Positions 6,243-15,222 of a stretch of 64,000 nucleotides of DNA are shown here, piece by piece. Both the position numbers and the translations under genes were made by a program. The notes under the pieces are model-generated. The model was not told where the DNA came from. It worked only from the letters and a program-made list of their open reading frames with translations, and searched no databases. Origin of the DNA: RBG-16-57-11 sp964503145 (GTDB lineage Bacteria > Chloroflexota > Anaerolineae > Anaerolineales > UBA4823); assembly GCA_964503145.1 (NCBI GenBank), contig CAZCYV010000003.1, positions 62,001-126,000 of the forward strand, given 5' to 3'. How positions within the stretch are numbered: the first letter of the stretch is position 1; each line of letters begins with the position of its first letter.

Positions 6243-9047
6243 TTAATTATCGGCTCCAGGAACCGGGGGCAAAGGACATCTCAGCCTGGAAGGAAGATCC
6301 GAACGCAAGTATATGGCGTCAATCGCACCCTCAGGGGAAAATAACGCTACCAATAGCAGATCACGCGGGTTACACCCCACAACCAGCACATCCTGAGCAT
6401 TTGGAAATCGCTCCGGCTCGGCCTCGATCGGGAGCGACAGGGTCGAATTTTGTGAGCCAGCAAGATAAAAAACCATCCGTGGATATGATCTTGGCGCAAA
6501 CGGATCTTTTTTGCTCCTCCCCGGGTCGCCAGCATTGGCCGGGAAAAAACGCGGATAGAGGGCACGGCCAGCAAAAGCGTTTCCGCCGCGCACGATGAAC
6601 AGGTATAGATCGCCACGCTGCGTTTCAGACAAACGCTCTGACCTGAGCAGCACTGAGATCATGGCATCGCGCACGGCCTCGTCGTACCGTCGTGGAAAAC
6701 TGGCCTCCACAAATGGCACAGCACAACCCAGCAAGAACAATCCAATCGATGCAAAGTAAAACAGGGGCAAGCGCGGCGAAGGGAGGCGTGGCTCATTAGC
6801 TGGCCTGGCCTCATCCGACGATATTTTCGCCACCGGCACATCCCGTAGATATCCGACTGCTGCCTGGGTGAACTGAGCCAGGCCAATGCTGAAATAAACC
6901 AGGGTCGCCCAATCTACCGGCAGGATATACCGCCCCCCCGAATTACGGAAGAGGGCATTTGCAAGCAAATATGTCAACCCAAAAGCCAATGGCAGGCTCC
7001 CTATCCAGCGTTTCCGCTTCCAGGCTGTGTTGATCCCATAAGCGATCAGCAGCAGATTCAAGCTGAGCGCGACCCAGGTGCTTGCCGGAAAGCGGCCATC
7101 CCACTGCCGCCAGAAGGGAGCGCGGCGAATGTACGAGGTCGCCCCGCAGCAGTCTTCCCATAGTCTTTCGGCCGAGCGGTGTCCCAACCAGGCGATGAGG
7201 CCCTCTGTACCGCGAAAAACAGCCGGCAAGATCAGCAGGGATTGCACCTGGCTGTTGAGATAATGGGCCAGCGAGGCCCGAGCAAGGACATCCGGCTCCT
7301 GTAGCACCCGCCCAAATAACTGATTCACCTGGCGCCGAAGGCGTAAGTTGGATGTTTCAGGGGTTGGAGCAGGCGGCTGGGTTTGCGACAGCGGCGAAGT
7401 CGAAGGCCGCGTCGATTCCCGAGGTGGTGCGGGCAAGGGTGCAGACTCTGCCGTAGTTGGGGTTTCAGCGTCCTCCGCTGGCAGATCAGGCGCTCCTGGT
7501 TCGACTTGAAAGCGCTGCTGTATCAGACTGGTATTGTGCAATGGACTGTCGAAAAAGATTTCGCCAGTGGTCGCATAATTGCGCCATATCCAGGGCGAGA
7601 TGACCAGCAACAGCCCCAGGCTGAACAGCACGCCGCTTTGGAGCCAAAGACGCCACCCGCCATCTTTCCACAACAGCAGTGCACAGATCAGCAGCAAGGG
7701 TATGGCGAAAACAAAGGCCTCCGGGCGGACCAGCATTGCCAATCCCAGCGTGCCGCCGCAGATTAAGGCCAGCAATTTCCTTTCAGCCAGGTGTTGCAAC
7801 CAGACCACCCCCAGCAAAACGAACAAAACCGTGACGAGCATGGCGGGCAGGTCGGCCATCAGCAACTTAACGTGCGACGTAGTGATACGCTCGGTCAGCC
7901 AGATCGAATTTGCTTCACGCTGGATGATCAACGAGGCTGCAATGACCCCGGATACTCGATTGTGCAATGCTTTGGTCAACCAATAGACCAAAACTGGTAT
8001 CCAGGCCAGCACCAATATTTGGAGAAAGACGACCTGCTCGTACCCCTGCCCACCCAACAGACGCAGCAAAGTCAGGTACATGGCCAGCAGAGGGCGCCGC
8101 GCATACAACAAACTATAGAAGCGATAGCCTTCGCCCACCAGAGCCGACTGCGCCATGGCATCATAGGCCAGCGCATCCGAGTTGGGATAGAACTCATAAT
8201 TCGGAGGCGCCGGTTTGGTCACAAACCAGCTCGGCGCCAGGGGCATCCCTTGCCAGATGACCACCGCTGCCAGCCAGATCAACAACCCCAAGATCAGATC
8301 GAACCGACGCAGGGCGAAACGCCTGAGCCAGGTGGTAGGTGGCGAGGGGCGATCCAAACAGGTCACCACCAGCAGGGTCAACATCCCAGCCAGCCAAGCC
8401 GTCAAAACCTGCCACTCGACGACCGGAACACCCATCAGGTTCCAGCCCACGCGTTGTGACTCGAGGGGCATCACCATGCGCGCTGCCCATGACCATCCCC
8501 AAAAGATAACCAAAAAGACAAATAAGACAAAATAGAACAGGCGGCCCTGAGGGCGCAGAGAAAATATTTCCCGGCCATGGCGCAAGGCAAGCAAGGCGAT
8601 CGCTGTTTGCGCGCCTAGCCCGACGAACCAGACCACCAGCGGCTTCAGTCGGTCGAAGAAAACCCGGGTGAACGGTTCCTGGACATCGGTCAACTGCGCA
8701 ATAGAAAGAAGGCCCAGCAAGAAAACCGCACTGCATACCAGCAGAATCGTGTTCCACAGCCAGCGACGACTTAAGATAAAGGCTAATCTCTCCCAGCTTC
8801 GTTCGAACCTGCGGGGCGCAATCCAGCTCTCCAAAAACAGTCCGAGAAAAAGCACCCCCAGCGCCGCCAGGCCCAGGATCAGGATCAGGCGAACGGGCGA
8901 AATTCCCAGCGCCAATCCGGCGCTGTCTGCAGAACGCGTCTGAAAGAGGAGCGCCAGAGCCAGGCAGGTTTGCAGGATCGCCAGCGCAAAGTAAACGCGC
9001 CAAGCGGTCAGCGCCGCTATCTTAGAGGTCCTCAGCGTATCCAGCAT
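6243..9047 (-). CDS. GT39/PMT_2-type integral membrane glycosyltransferase
   Basis: A 934-residue polytopic membrane protein with many hydrophobic segments through residue 520 and again at 670-790. The segment around residue 295-345 (ALAYDAMAQSALVGEGYRFY, then RRPLLAMYLTLLRLLGG) corresponds to the first periplasmic loop of dolichyl-phosphate-sugar/ArnT-like enzymes, where an acidic pair normally binds the lipid-linked donor. It probably transfers a sugar from a polyprenyl-phosphate carrier outside the membrane. Unusual features are a Pro/Ser/Thr-rich insert of about 50 residues (residues 516-570) that looks disordered, and an extra C-terminal soluble domain of about 140 residues. It is 10 bases from the metalloprotease and 10 bases after the ligase-like gene. 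Substrate unknown. Confidence 0.78.
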   Translation of the reverse strand: MLDTLRTSKIAALTAWRVYFALAILQTCLALALLFQTRSADSAGLALGISPVRLILILGLAALGVLFLGLFLESWIAPRRFERSWERLAFILSRRWLWNTILLVCSAVFLLGLLSIAQLTDVQEPFTRVFFDRLKPLVVWFVGLGAQTAIALLALRHGREIFSLRPQGRLFYFVLFVFLVIFWGWSWAARMVMPLESQRVGWNLMGVPVVEWQVLTAWLAGMLTLLVVTCLDRPSPPTTWLRRFALRRFDLILGLLIWLAAVVIWQGMPLAPSWFVTKPAPPNYEFYPNSDALAYDAMAQSALVGEGYRFYSLLYARRPLLAMYLTLLRLLGGQGYEQVVFLQILVLAWIPVLVYWLTKALHNRVSGVIAASLIIQREANSIWLTERITTSHVKLLMADLPAMLVTVLFVLLGVVWLQHLAERKLLALICGGTLGLAMLVRPEAFVFAIPLLLICALLLWKDGGWRLWLQSGVLFSLGLLLVISPWIWRNYATTGEIFFDSPLHNTSLIQQRFQVEPGAPDLPAEDAETPTTAESAPLPAPPRESTRPSTSPLSQTQPPAPTPETSNLRLRRQVNQLFGRVLQEPDVLARASLAHYLNSQVQSLLILPAVFRGTEGLIAWLGHRSAERLWEDCCGATSYIRRAPFWRQWDGRFPASTWVALSLNLLLIAYGINTAWKRKRWIGSLPLAFGLTYLLANALFRNSGGRYILPVDWATLVYFSIGLAQFTQAAVGYLRDVPVAKISSDEARPANEPRLPSPRLPLFYFASIGLFLLGCAVPFVEASFPRRYDEAVRDAMISVLLRSERLSETQRGDLYLFIVRGGNAFAGRALYPRFFPANAGDPGRSKKDPFAPRSYPRMVFYLAGSQNSTLSLPIEAEPERFPNAQDVLVVGCNPRDLLLVALFSPEGAIDAIYLRSDLPSRLRCPLPPVPGADN

Positions 9048-9056
9048 GGCTGTATA

Positions 9057-10526
9057 TCAGGAGGCGGCCGCCGTCTCTTGGGGCGCTCCGGGGTCCTCCA
9101 AATGGGAAGCTGCCGTAATTAAACCAAATACAACCCACATATTGGGTATGGAAAACGAATCGAACGAGAAGATCACAAAGCCAAAAACCACCATTGCCAG
9201 AAATCCGCTCATCGCCCAATATTTCTGCTCTGGATCTGGCGAAAACCACAGATACAAGATGCAGCCCATGACAGCGAACAAGAACGCGCTGAACAGGACG
9301 GTGCCAGGCAGGCCGGTCTCGGCGATCAGCCGGGCGTAGAGGTTCTTGGGGGTGATCAGTCGGTCGCGCCCTTCGCCAGGCGTGATCTGGCGCATGACCT
9401 CTCTCTGCTCGTCATAGGGCTGGTTGGGGAGCAGTTCAGGGAAATAAAAGGCGTAGTTTCCCAGGCCAACACCAAGCAGCGGGTTTTGATCGTAGATGCG
9501 CATGGCAGTCGCCCAGTAAACGAAGCGCTGCTCAAAAGCAATGAACTCCAGATAGGTGCGCGAACGCGCTTTGCCCTCCGTCCAGTAGCGCCACAAGCGA
9601 GAGAAATAGGCGTTCTGAGAGCCAACCAGGAAGATCCCTCCCGCCAGGAGTGCCAGCAATGTAATCGCCTCCACCGCTCTCCAGATAGGGCGCTGCGCCT
9701 GTCGCGCCCGATTTGCGCTCTTAGGTGATCGCATCCGATACAACCAGTAACTCAAGAACGCCAACACTGCCAGGATGAACAGCCCCGTCCGAGAGTAGGT
9801 GAACACCAACACACCTGCAGACCAGGCGAGCAACAACCATTCCACCGTGATCCAACGATAGCGCCACGGAAAAACACTCCGCCCATTCAAAACCGAACTC
9901 AGCAGCCAGGGCATGAGCAGAAAACAAATCTGCTCGGCGAACCACTTGGGTTCATAGGTCAAACCAGAAATGCGGGTGGTGAACAGCTTCCGTGTAGAGA
10001 CGTAGCTTTGTAACGAATTGATCCACTTATAGTATTTTTGGTGGAAGTGGATCACATAAGGGATTTGCAGGGTCCCCCAGGCCAGCGCCAGAGCAAATCC
10101 GGCGTACAACCAGCGCAGAGAATATCGCAGATCGTCCCAATTCCGCGGCAGGAGCGAAACCGTCATGTAAATGGCCACGCCCAGGCCCAACGTCAGCAGG
10201 TTGCGCAGGAAACGATCGCCCAGGCTGACGCCGCGAAATGCCTCCAGATCGCTCGCAAAGGCGGCCAGCGAGCTGATCATCGCCGCCAGGATGAAAGCCA
10301 GCAACGGCAGGAAGGTCTGAGGAAGCGGGCGCTTGAGCAGGCGAGGCAAAGTCACCAGAAAGACCAGCACGACCAAGGGATAGACGGCCAACGGTCGCAC
10401 CAGAGTCTTCCCGCCCAGCTGTTCTGGCAGGTAAGGGAAGCTGGTCACAGTCAAAGAGAGGAAGAAAAAAGCCCAGGCGACGCCTATCACTCGAGTCGCC
10501 AGCTTAGCCCAACCAGCCTTATTCAC
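9057..10526 (-). CDS. O-antigen ligase/polymerase-like membrane protein (copy 1)
   Basis: A roughly 490-residue polytopic protein of the Wzy_C/O-antigen ligase family. It carries FTYSRTGLFILAVL and NPLLGVGLGNYAFYFPELLP, the conserved patches of the family. Such enzymes polymerise or ligate undecaprenyl-linked glycan outside the membrane. It is a clear paralog of the protein at 11574-13064: both share VTSFPY at the start, GLTYEPxWFAEQI in the middle, and GVGLGNYAFYFxE. I chose the GTG at 10524-10526, giving VNKAGWAKL as the start, because it overlaps the stop of the upstream Wzz-like gene by 8 bases. A longer frame to 10598 lacks sense before this point. Confidence 0.85.
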   Translation of the reverse strand: MNKAGWAKLATRVIGVAWAFFFLSLTVTSFPYLPEQLGGKTLVRPLAVYPLVVLVFLVTLPRLLKRPLPQTFLPLLAFILAAMISSLAAFASDLEAFRGVSLGDRFLRNLLTLGLGVAIYMTVSLLPRNWDDLRYSLRWLYAGFALALAWGTLQIPYVIHFHQKYYKWINSLQSYVSTRKLFTTRISGLTYEPKWFAEQICFLLMPWLLSSVLNGRSVFPWRYRWITVEWLLLAWSAGVLVFTYSRTGLFILAVLAFLSYWLYRMRSPKSANRARQAQRPIWRAVEAITLLALLAGGIFLVGSQNAYFSRLWRYWTEGKARSRTYLEFIAFEQRFVYWATAMRIYDQNPLLGVGLGNYAFYFPELLPNQPYDEQREVMRQITPGEGRDRLITPKNLYARLIAETGLPGTVLFSAFLFAVMGCILYLWFSPDPEQKYWAMSGFLAMVVFGFVIFSFDSFSIPNMWVVFGLITAASHLEDPGAPQETAAAS

Positions 10527-11577
10527 GCGCCTGGACCCTCCGGCTGATCCCAACCAACTCGAGCAGCAAATACACCAGGAAACCAGCAAAGCCGCCAATC
10601 AGAATCATCGTCGTCGTAGGGCGAACGAGGCGGGCGCTCACCGGCCCAAAGCGCTCGATTTCCAGATTGGGTGAAAGGCTGAAGCTCAGGGCAGATTCGG
10701 CAGTGTATTCGTCTTCAAGGGCGGCGCGTTCCTGTTCGAGAGCGGTGATCTGCGGCGGGAGCTCCGCCAGTTCTAAATCGATTTGTTGCAACACCGTCTC
10801 CACCCAGCGGCGATAGGCATCCGGCGGCGCATCGGCATCCGGCTGGCTTTCCAGGATCGCCCGCCACGGCGGATTATCCAGCGCCAGGCTGACCGCAAAC
10901 GAATAGACCTGCCATCTCTCCGGGGGCGACAAGGGCTGGTCTTCCGGCAGGCCTGCGGCGCGCTCAAGCCAGCCCTGCAGATTCTTTCGACTGGCAGACA
11001 GCGCCTGCTGACGCTGTCGGGCAGCGAACAAGTTCTTTGTTACCTGCTCGATCTCCTGATCGATGAAAATCACCTCTCGGGCCGCGCCCACAGCGCGTTG
11101 CACACGCTGCACCGCCAGATCGCTCCACGCTTCCAAAGCCTGCCGGGCGCGCGCCTGGTCTGGGTGCGATACCGTCAGAGTCCACTCGCCAGCCGTGCGC
11201 CATTCCGTATCGAGCAGATCCCGAAATCCTGCGACGTCCACGTTCTCCCAATAAGCGTCCGACTGGCGCAGTTCATCCAGGGTCTCCTGCAGCAACGCAT
11301 CCATCGAGAGGACGGTATTCAACTGGTTCATCTGCCAATAGTGATAGTTATCGACATTGGAGTAGCGCGGCTTGGCCAGCGCCAGGAAATTGGTATCCGA
11401 ATAAGTGCGGTAAGCGTTCAGCCCTACATAGACTTGCCGGCTGGCCCTGAAATAAGCCGGCCAGAGGTAGGCCGCCAGCAAACCCAACAAACACCCCACC
11501 GCAAAAGCAGCGACCATTGCCGGCCAGCGGTGAAGCAAACGGTAATATTCGTCGCGCAAATTCCAGAATCGATTCAT
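10519..11577 (-). CDS. Wzz-like chain-length/polysaccharide co-polymerase protein (copy 1)
   Basis: A 352-residue protein with one transmembrane segment near the N-terminus (residues about 20-42, AMVAAFAVGCLLGLLAAYLW) and one near the C-terminus (about 318-340), enclosing a large periplasmic helical domain with two coiled-coil stretches (about 150-185 and 255-295). This two-helix, coiled-coil layout is that of Wzz/PCP proteins that set polysaccharide length. It has no tyrosine kinase domain. ATG at 11575-11577 overlaps the stop of the upstream ligase copy as ATGA. It is paralogous to 13061-14134 (both have xxVGLN and a YWQMNQLNT/NWQMSSLNS block). Confidence 0.8.
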   Translation of the reverse strand: MNRFWNLRDEYYRLLHRWPAMVAAFAVGCLLGLLAAYLWPAYFRASRQVYVGLNAYRTYSDTNFLALAKPRYSNVDNYHYWQMNQLNTVLSMDALLQETLDELRQSDAYWENVDVAGFRDLLDTEWRTAGEWTLTVSHPDQARARQALEAWSDLAVQRVQRAVGAAREVIFIDQEIEQVTKNLFAARQRQQALSASRKNLQGWLERAAGLPEDQPLSPPERWQVYSFAVSLALDNPPWRAILESQPDADAPPDAYRRWVETVLQQIDLELAELPPQITALEQERAALEDEYTAESALSFSLSPNLEIERFGPVSARLVRPTTTMILIGGFAGFLVYLLLELVGISRRVQARE

Positions 11578-13064
11578 ACTTTTGCCGCTCGCTTCTGCGA
11601 ACAGTTCAGGTTGACACAGGCGGCTGCAGTGATCAAACCGAAAAGCACCCACATATTTGGGATCACGAACGAATCGAAGGTGAGCGCTGAGAGAGAAAAA
11701 GCCAGCAAGCCACACAGGCTGGCGGCGCCCCAGTACTCCCATTCCTTCTGCCGGGACAGCCACAGATACAACGCGCATCCCAGGTTGGCGATCACGAACG
11801 CCAGGAAGGTCACTGCGCCGACAACGCCGGTTTCGGCCAGCAAGCGCAGATAAAGGTTTTTAGCAGTGATCAGCCGATCGCGCCCCGGTTCCGGGGTGAT
11901 CATCAGCAAGACCTCGGGGACTTCCGCAATCGGGCGATAAGGCAACATCTCCTCGAAGTAGAAGGCGTAGTTCCCTAACCCCACGCCCAGGACCGGATGA
12001 GCCAGATAGGTGTTGAACGCCGCCTGGGCGTAAACCACACGGGCGTCAAACCCAAGGTAGCTCAGATATCCTTGCAAGCTGCCTCCTGGATTGCGCCAAT
12101 ATTGCCACAGGCGGGCGAAGAAGGCATTTCGAGTGCCGACCAGATAGATCGGCAGGATCACGACCAGCAATACGAGAAAAGACTCAACCATCCGACGCTG
12201 CAATGGGGAAAGCCTTTGGCGCATCCCGGCACTCTCAGGCAAAACCTCCCTTTTCTCCTGCGGCAGACGCGAGCGGAAGAGCAAAAAACTCATCACCATC
12301 AGGATGACCAGGTTCATCAGGCCGGAGCGAGAAAAGGTGAACGGCAGTAGCAACACCGACCAGCCAACGATCAGCCATTCCACCGTCAGCCAGCGCCGCC
12401 GGCGACGAAAAACTGTGTAATTGTTCAGGACCGCCGCCAGGGACCAGGGCAAGACGAGCAGAATGATCTGCTCGGCAAACCAGTGCGGCTCATAAGTCAG
12501 GCCGGCGATCCGATCCGCTCGCAATGGGCGGATCGAGATGTACGTCTGGGCGCGCTCTAAGAAGGCGAACAGGGAGGGCGAAGGGAAGGCGATATTGAGC
12601 GCCTGGATCGAACCCCACAACAAAGCCAACGCCCCGCCAGCATAGATCCAGCGCAGCGAGAAACGCAGATCTTCGACTGTGTCGTGCAGCAGCACCAGAG
12701 TCAGATAAAAGGCGCAGCCGATCAGCAGGGTGATGACGCCGCGCAAGACGCGCGCTTCTACAGAGATTCCCAGCGCGGGTTCGATGCCGCGCATTAAGGA
12801 GAGCAAAGAACTGGCGACAGCCACCAGCACGAACGGCGCCAGGGTCAACACCGTCTTCGAAACCGGCTGGCTCAACAGTTTGGGCAACACGACCAGCAGA
12901 ATCAAAACCGCCAGCGGATAGAGCGAGAGCGGGCGGACCAGCGCCTCGCCGCCCATAGCTGGCGGGAAATAAGGAAAGCTGGTCACCGGCAGCGCGATGA
13001 GCAACAAGACCCAGGCAAGGCGCCGAAGAGTCCGTAGCGCCAGGCGGAGCCTGTTCAGAATCAT
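11574..13064 (-). CDS. O-antigen ligase/polymerase-like membrane protein (copy 2)
   Basis: A 496-residue polytopic Wzy_C-family protein and paralog of 9057-10526. Key patches are VTSFPYFPPAMGGEALVRPL, GLTYEPHWFAEQIILLVLPW, FTFSRSGLMNLV, and HPVLGVGLGNYAFYFEEMLP. It presumably polymerises or transfers undecaprenyl-linked glycan. I chose the ATG at 13062-13064 (MILNRLRL) because it forms an ATGA overlap with the upstream Wzz-like gene. A 14-codon upstream extension is less likely. The start and stop are both in 4-base overlaps, so four consecutive genes (wzz2-ligase2-wzz1-ligase1) form one translationally coupled block. Confidence 0.86.
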   Translation of the reverse strand: MILNRLRLALRTLRRLAWVLLLIALPVTSFPYFPPAMGGEALVRPLSLYPLAVLILLVVLPKLLSQPVSKTVLTLAPFVLVAVASSLLSLMRGIEPALGISVEARVLRGVITLLIGCAFYLTLVLLHDTVEDLRFSLRWIYAGGALALLWGSIQALNIAFPSPSLFAFLERAQTYISIRPLRADRIAGLTYEPHWFAEQIILLVLPWSLAAVLNNYTVFRRRRRWLTVEWLIVGWSVLLLPFTFSRSGLMNLVILMVMSFLLFRSRLPQEKREVLPESAGMRQRLSPLQRRMVESFLVLLVVILPIYLVGTRNAFFARLWQYWRNPGGSLQGYLSYLGFDARVVYAQAAFNTYLAHPVLGVGLGNYAFYFEEMLPYRPIAEVPEVLLMITPEPGRDRLITAKNLYLRLLAETGVVGAVTFLAFVIANLGCALYLWLSRQKEWEYWGAASLCGLLAFSLSALTFDSFVIPNMWVLFGLITAAACVNLNCSQKRAAKV

Positions 13065-14134
13065 GCTTTCATCCGTATCGCTGGCGCAACCAACCAGATC
13101 AGGCACCAGAGGATCAGGCCAATCCCCGCCCCCACCAGGATGGCAATGCCAGTAGAGCGCACGACCGTCTGCTCCAATTTTCGATCGCTGATCTTCTGTA
13201 CCAGAAGCTCTGGCGATAGTCCCAGACTGTCATCTAAAGCTTGGGTGTAGCGCTGAGCCAGCAGCGCCTGCTGTTGTTCGATTTCATCGATATGCGCCTG
13301 TAAAATCTGGGCCTGTCCTTCCAGGATCAGCAATGCCTGTTCGATCCAGGCTGTAAAAGTGCCGTTCGAAGACCCAGAACCTGGAAGGGTTGCCAGAAAA
13401 GTCTGCCATGCGCCATCTTGCTGCAACCGATCCAAAAGTCCGACGAGCATCAGTCTTTCCGCTTCAGCTACAGGCTGGCTTTCAGAACGCTGAGACAGAC
13501 GATCTCGCCAGGCAAGCAATTCGCGGCGAATTTGATCCATCTCTGCCTTCTGGCTGACCAACCGCGCCTTTTCTTGGGCAACGGCTTCCCATTCATCGCC
13601 GAGTAACAGGGCGTTCTGCGCCTGAGCAACCGCGGCGTGCACCTGCTCGACCACCACATCCTGCCAGGCGATGACCACCTGAGCGGCGCGCAGTGGATCT
13701 TCATGCTCGGCCACCAGGCGCCATTTACCGGCATTGCGCCAGTACACATGCAGCATCTCAGCCAGGTCTTGCCGGCTGACCCCCTGCCAGTATGGATCGA
13801 CCAATCGAAGCCGAGACAGCGTCTCATCCAGGATGCTGTCTTTATAAATGACGCTATTCAAGCTGGACATCTGCCAGTTTTTGTAATCATTGGCGCTTTG
13901 AATAGGCAGGCTGGCCTGTAAAGCAGATCCGGGATTGCCCGCAGAACGAGAAACGTTCAACCCAACGAACAGCTCCTTCGTCGCCCGATGCGGCGAAGGG
14001 AGCAGCAGGGAAACCAGCCAGCCGGCCAGGCTGCCCGCCAGACAAAACAGCACAATGATGTGCCAGCGATGCGTGGCGGCCAACGCTTCATCGCGGAAAG
14101 ACCACTCGTAGGCGGCATCCACACCAGACATCAT
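13061..14134 (-). CDS. Wzz-like chain-length/polysaccharide co-polymerase protein (copy 2)
   Basis: A 357-residue protein with N-terminal (about residues 26-46) and C-terminal (about 328-350) transmembrane helices around a long helical periplasmic domain with coiled coils (about 165-200 and 275-300). The architecture is that of a PCP/Wzz regulator of glycan chain length. It keeps the RATKELFVGLN segment after the first helix, equivalent to the membrane-proximal Wzz segment. It shares collinear blocks with the Wzz-like protein at 10519-11577 and is followed by its own ligase-like partner, so the pair as a whole is duplicated. Starts with ATG, 8 bases after the phosphoglycosyltransferase gene in reading order. 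Confidence 0.8.
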   Translation of the reverse strand: MMSGVDAAYEWSFRDEALAATHRWHIIVLFCLAGSLAGWLVSLLLPSPHRATKELFVGLNVSRSAGNPGSALQASLPIQSANDYKNWQMSSLNSVIYKDSILDETLSRLRLVDPYWQGVSRQDLAEMLHVYWRNAGKWRLVAEHEDPLRAAQVVIAWQDVVVEQVHAAVAQAQNALLLGDEWEAVAQEKARLVSQKAEMDQIRRELLAWRDRLSQRSESQPVAEAERLMLVGLLDRLQQDGAWQTFLATLPGSGSSNGTFTAWIEQALLILEGQAQILQAHIDEIEQQQALLAQRYTQALDDSLGLSPELLVQKISDRKLEQTVVRSTGIAILVGAGIGLILWCLIWLVAPAIRMKA

Positions 14135-14142
14135 TCACCCGA

Positions 14143-15201
14143 TTATACCCAAAACTGGCGTCGGTCCAGAAAGGCCAGCGCGCCGACCCCCAGCAGGATC
14201 ACCGAAAAGTAAATCGCGTTAGCCACTAATGGAGGCTGGTTCAAGCCCAAGAAGGCCAGGCAATTCAGTCCAAAAGCCGTGATCTGCATGATCAAAACGG
14301 CGCGGTTTGGCGATTCGACCAGCGCCATTAGACGATGATAGGTATGATCCAGCGCAGCAGAATAGATTGGACGCCCTCGTCGCAGACGGGAGACGATCAC
14401 CAACAGGGCGTCAAAAATGGGGACCGCCAGCAAGATCACCGGCACGAGCCAGGAAGATGTCTGAAAGGCGCCTTGTGGGCGATAACCGATGGCCAGCGCA
14501 GCCAGGATCAAACCCAGGCTCTGGGCGCCCGAATCGCCCAGGAAGAGAAGCGCAGGCGGAGCGTTGTAGAAATACAGCCCCATGCACACGCCAACGATCA
14601 GCGCACTATGCTGGGCAAGTAGCGGCTGATCGGCGTCCAGGGTCAGCAGGATGAAAAACGCCGCCGCCATCCCGCCCAAACCTACGGCCAGGCCATCCAT
14701 GCTATCCACGAAATTAAAGGCATTCGTGACGCCCACCACCCAGAAGATGGTCAGCAACCAGTCCAGGTAGCGGAAGAAAAGCCCGCTTCCAGAGAAGAAA
14801 AACTCGGGCGATTCGAAAATTCGAATGAACACTCCTTGATGGATTAAAACCACCGCTCCAGCGACCTGGCCCAAGAGCTTAACCGGCGGCGAAAGAACTT
14901 TATAGTCATCCCATAGGCCAAAGAGAAAAACCGGAACGACCGCCAGAAAGGCGGCCCGAATGGGCACATCGCCAAGACTGCCCAAAAGCCACTCACACAG
15001 AAATAAAGTCAGGATCAGGGCCAGCCCGCCCGCCAGGGGAGTTGGTTGGGCGTGAAGCTTGTGGGGCGCGCTTCCAGGTCGGTCGATCAATTTGATCCGC
15101 CAGGCCAATCGGATGCTCAGCCAGCCCAACAGGATCACCAGGGCCAGCGAGGTCAGCAAAGCCCGGATGACCAGATAAATCGCCGAAATGTCTGCGTCCA
15201 T
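14143..15201 (-). CDS. WecA/TagO-type undecaprenyl-phosphate sugar-1-phosphate transferase
   Basis: An integral membrane enzyme of about 352 residues in the MraY/WecA family. It transfers a HexNAc-1-phosphate from a UDP-sugar to undecaprenyl phosphate and so starts a lipid-linked glycan. Visible motifs are HKLHAQPTPLAGGLA (the PxxGG loop), FGLWDD with the catalytic Asp pair, VTNAFNFVDSMDGLAVG, LFLGDSGAQSLGL, and the cytoplasmic loop DHTYHRL that replaces the more usual HxHH form. I prefer the ATG at 15199-15201. A TTG at 15219 is the alternative. Its place between the assembly genes and the glycosyltransferases fits a priming role for the whole locus. Confidence 0.92.
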   Translation of the reverse strand: MDADISAIYLVIRALLTSLALVILLGWLSIRLAWRIKLIDRPGSAPHKLHAQPTPLAGGLALILTLFLCEWLLGSLGDVPIRAAFLAVVPVFLFGLWDDYKVLSPPVKLLGQVAGAVVLIHQGVFIRIFESPEFFFSGSGLFFRYLDWLLTIFWVVGVTNAFNFVDSMDGLAVGLGGMAAAFFILLTLDADQPLLAQHSALIVGVCMGLYFYNAPPALLFLGDSGAQSLGLILAALAIGYRPQGAFQTSSWLVPVILLAVPIFDALLVIVSRLRRGRPIYSAALDHTYHRLMALVESPNRAVLIMQITAFGLNCLAFLGLNQPPLVANAIYFSVILLGVGALAFLDRRQFWV

Positions 15202-15222
15202 TGTGCGCCGGTGTAGCAAACC

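Noticed and set aside
8194..9003. A second minus-strand frame of 269 codons inside the GT39-like gene
   Set aside because: It is in another frame of the same gene. The 934-residue frame has consistent membrane topology, this one does not.
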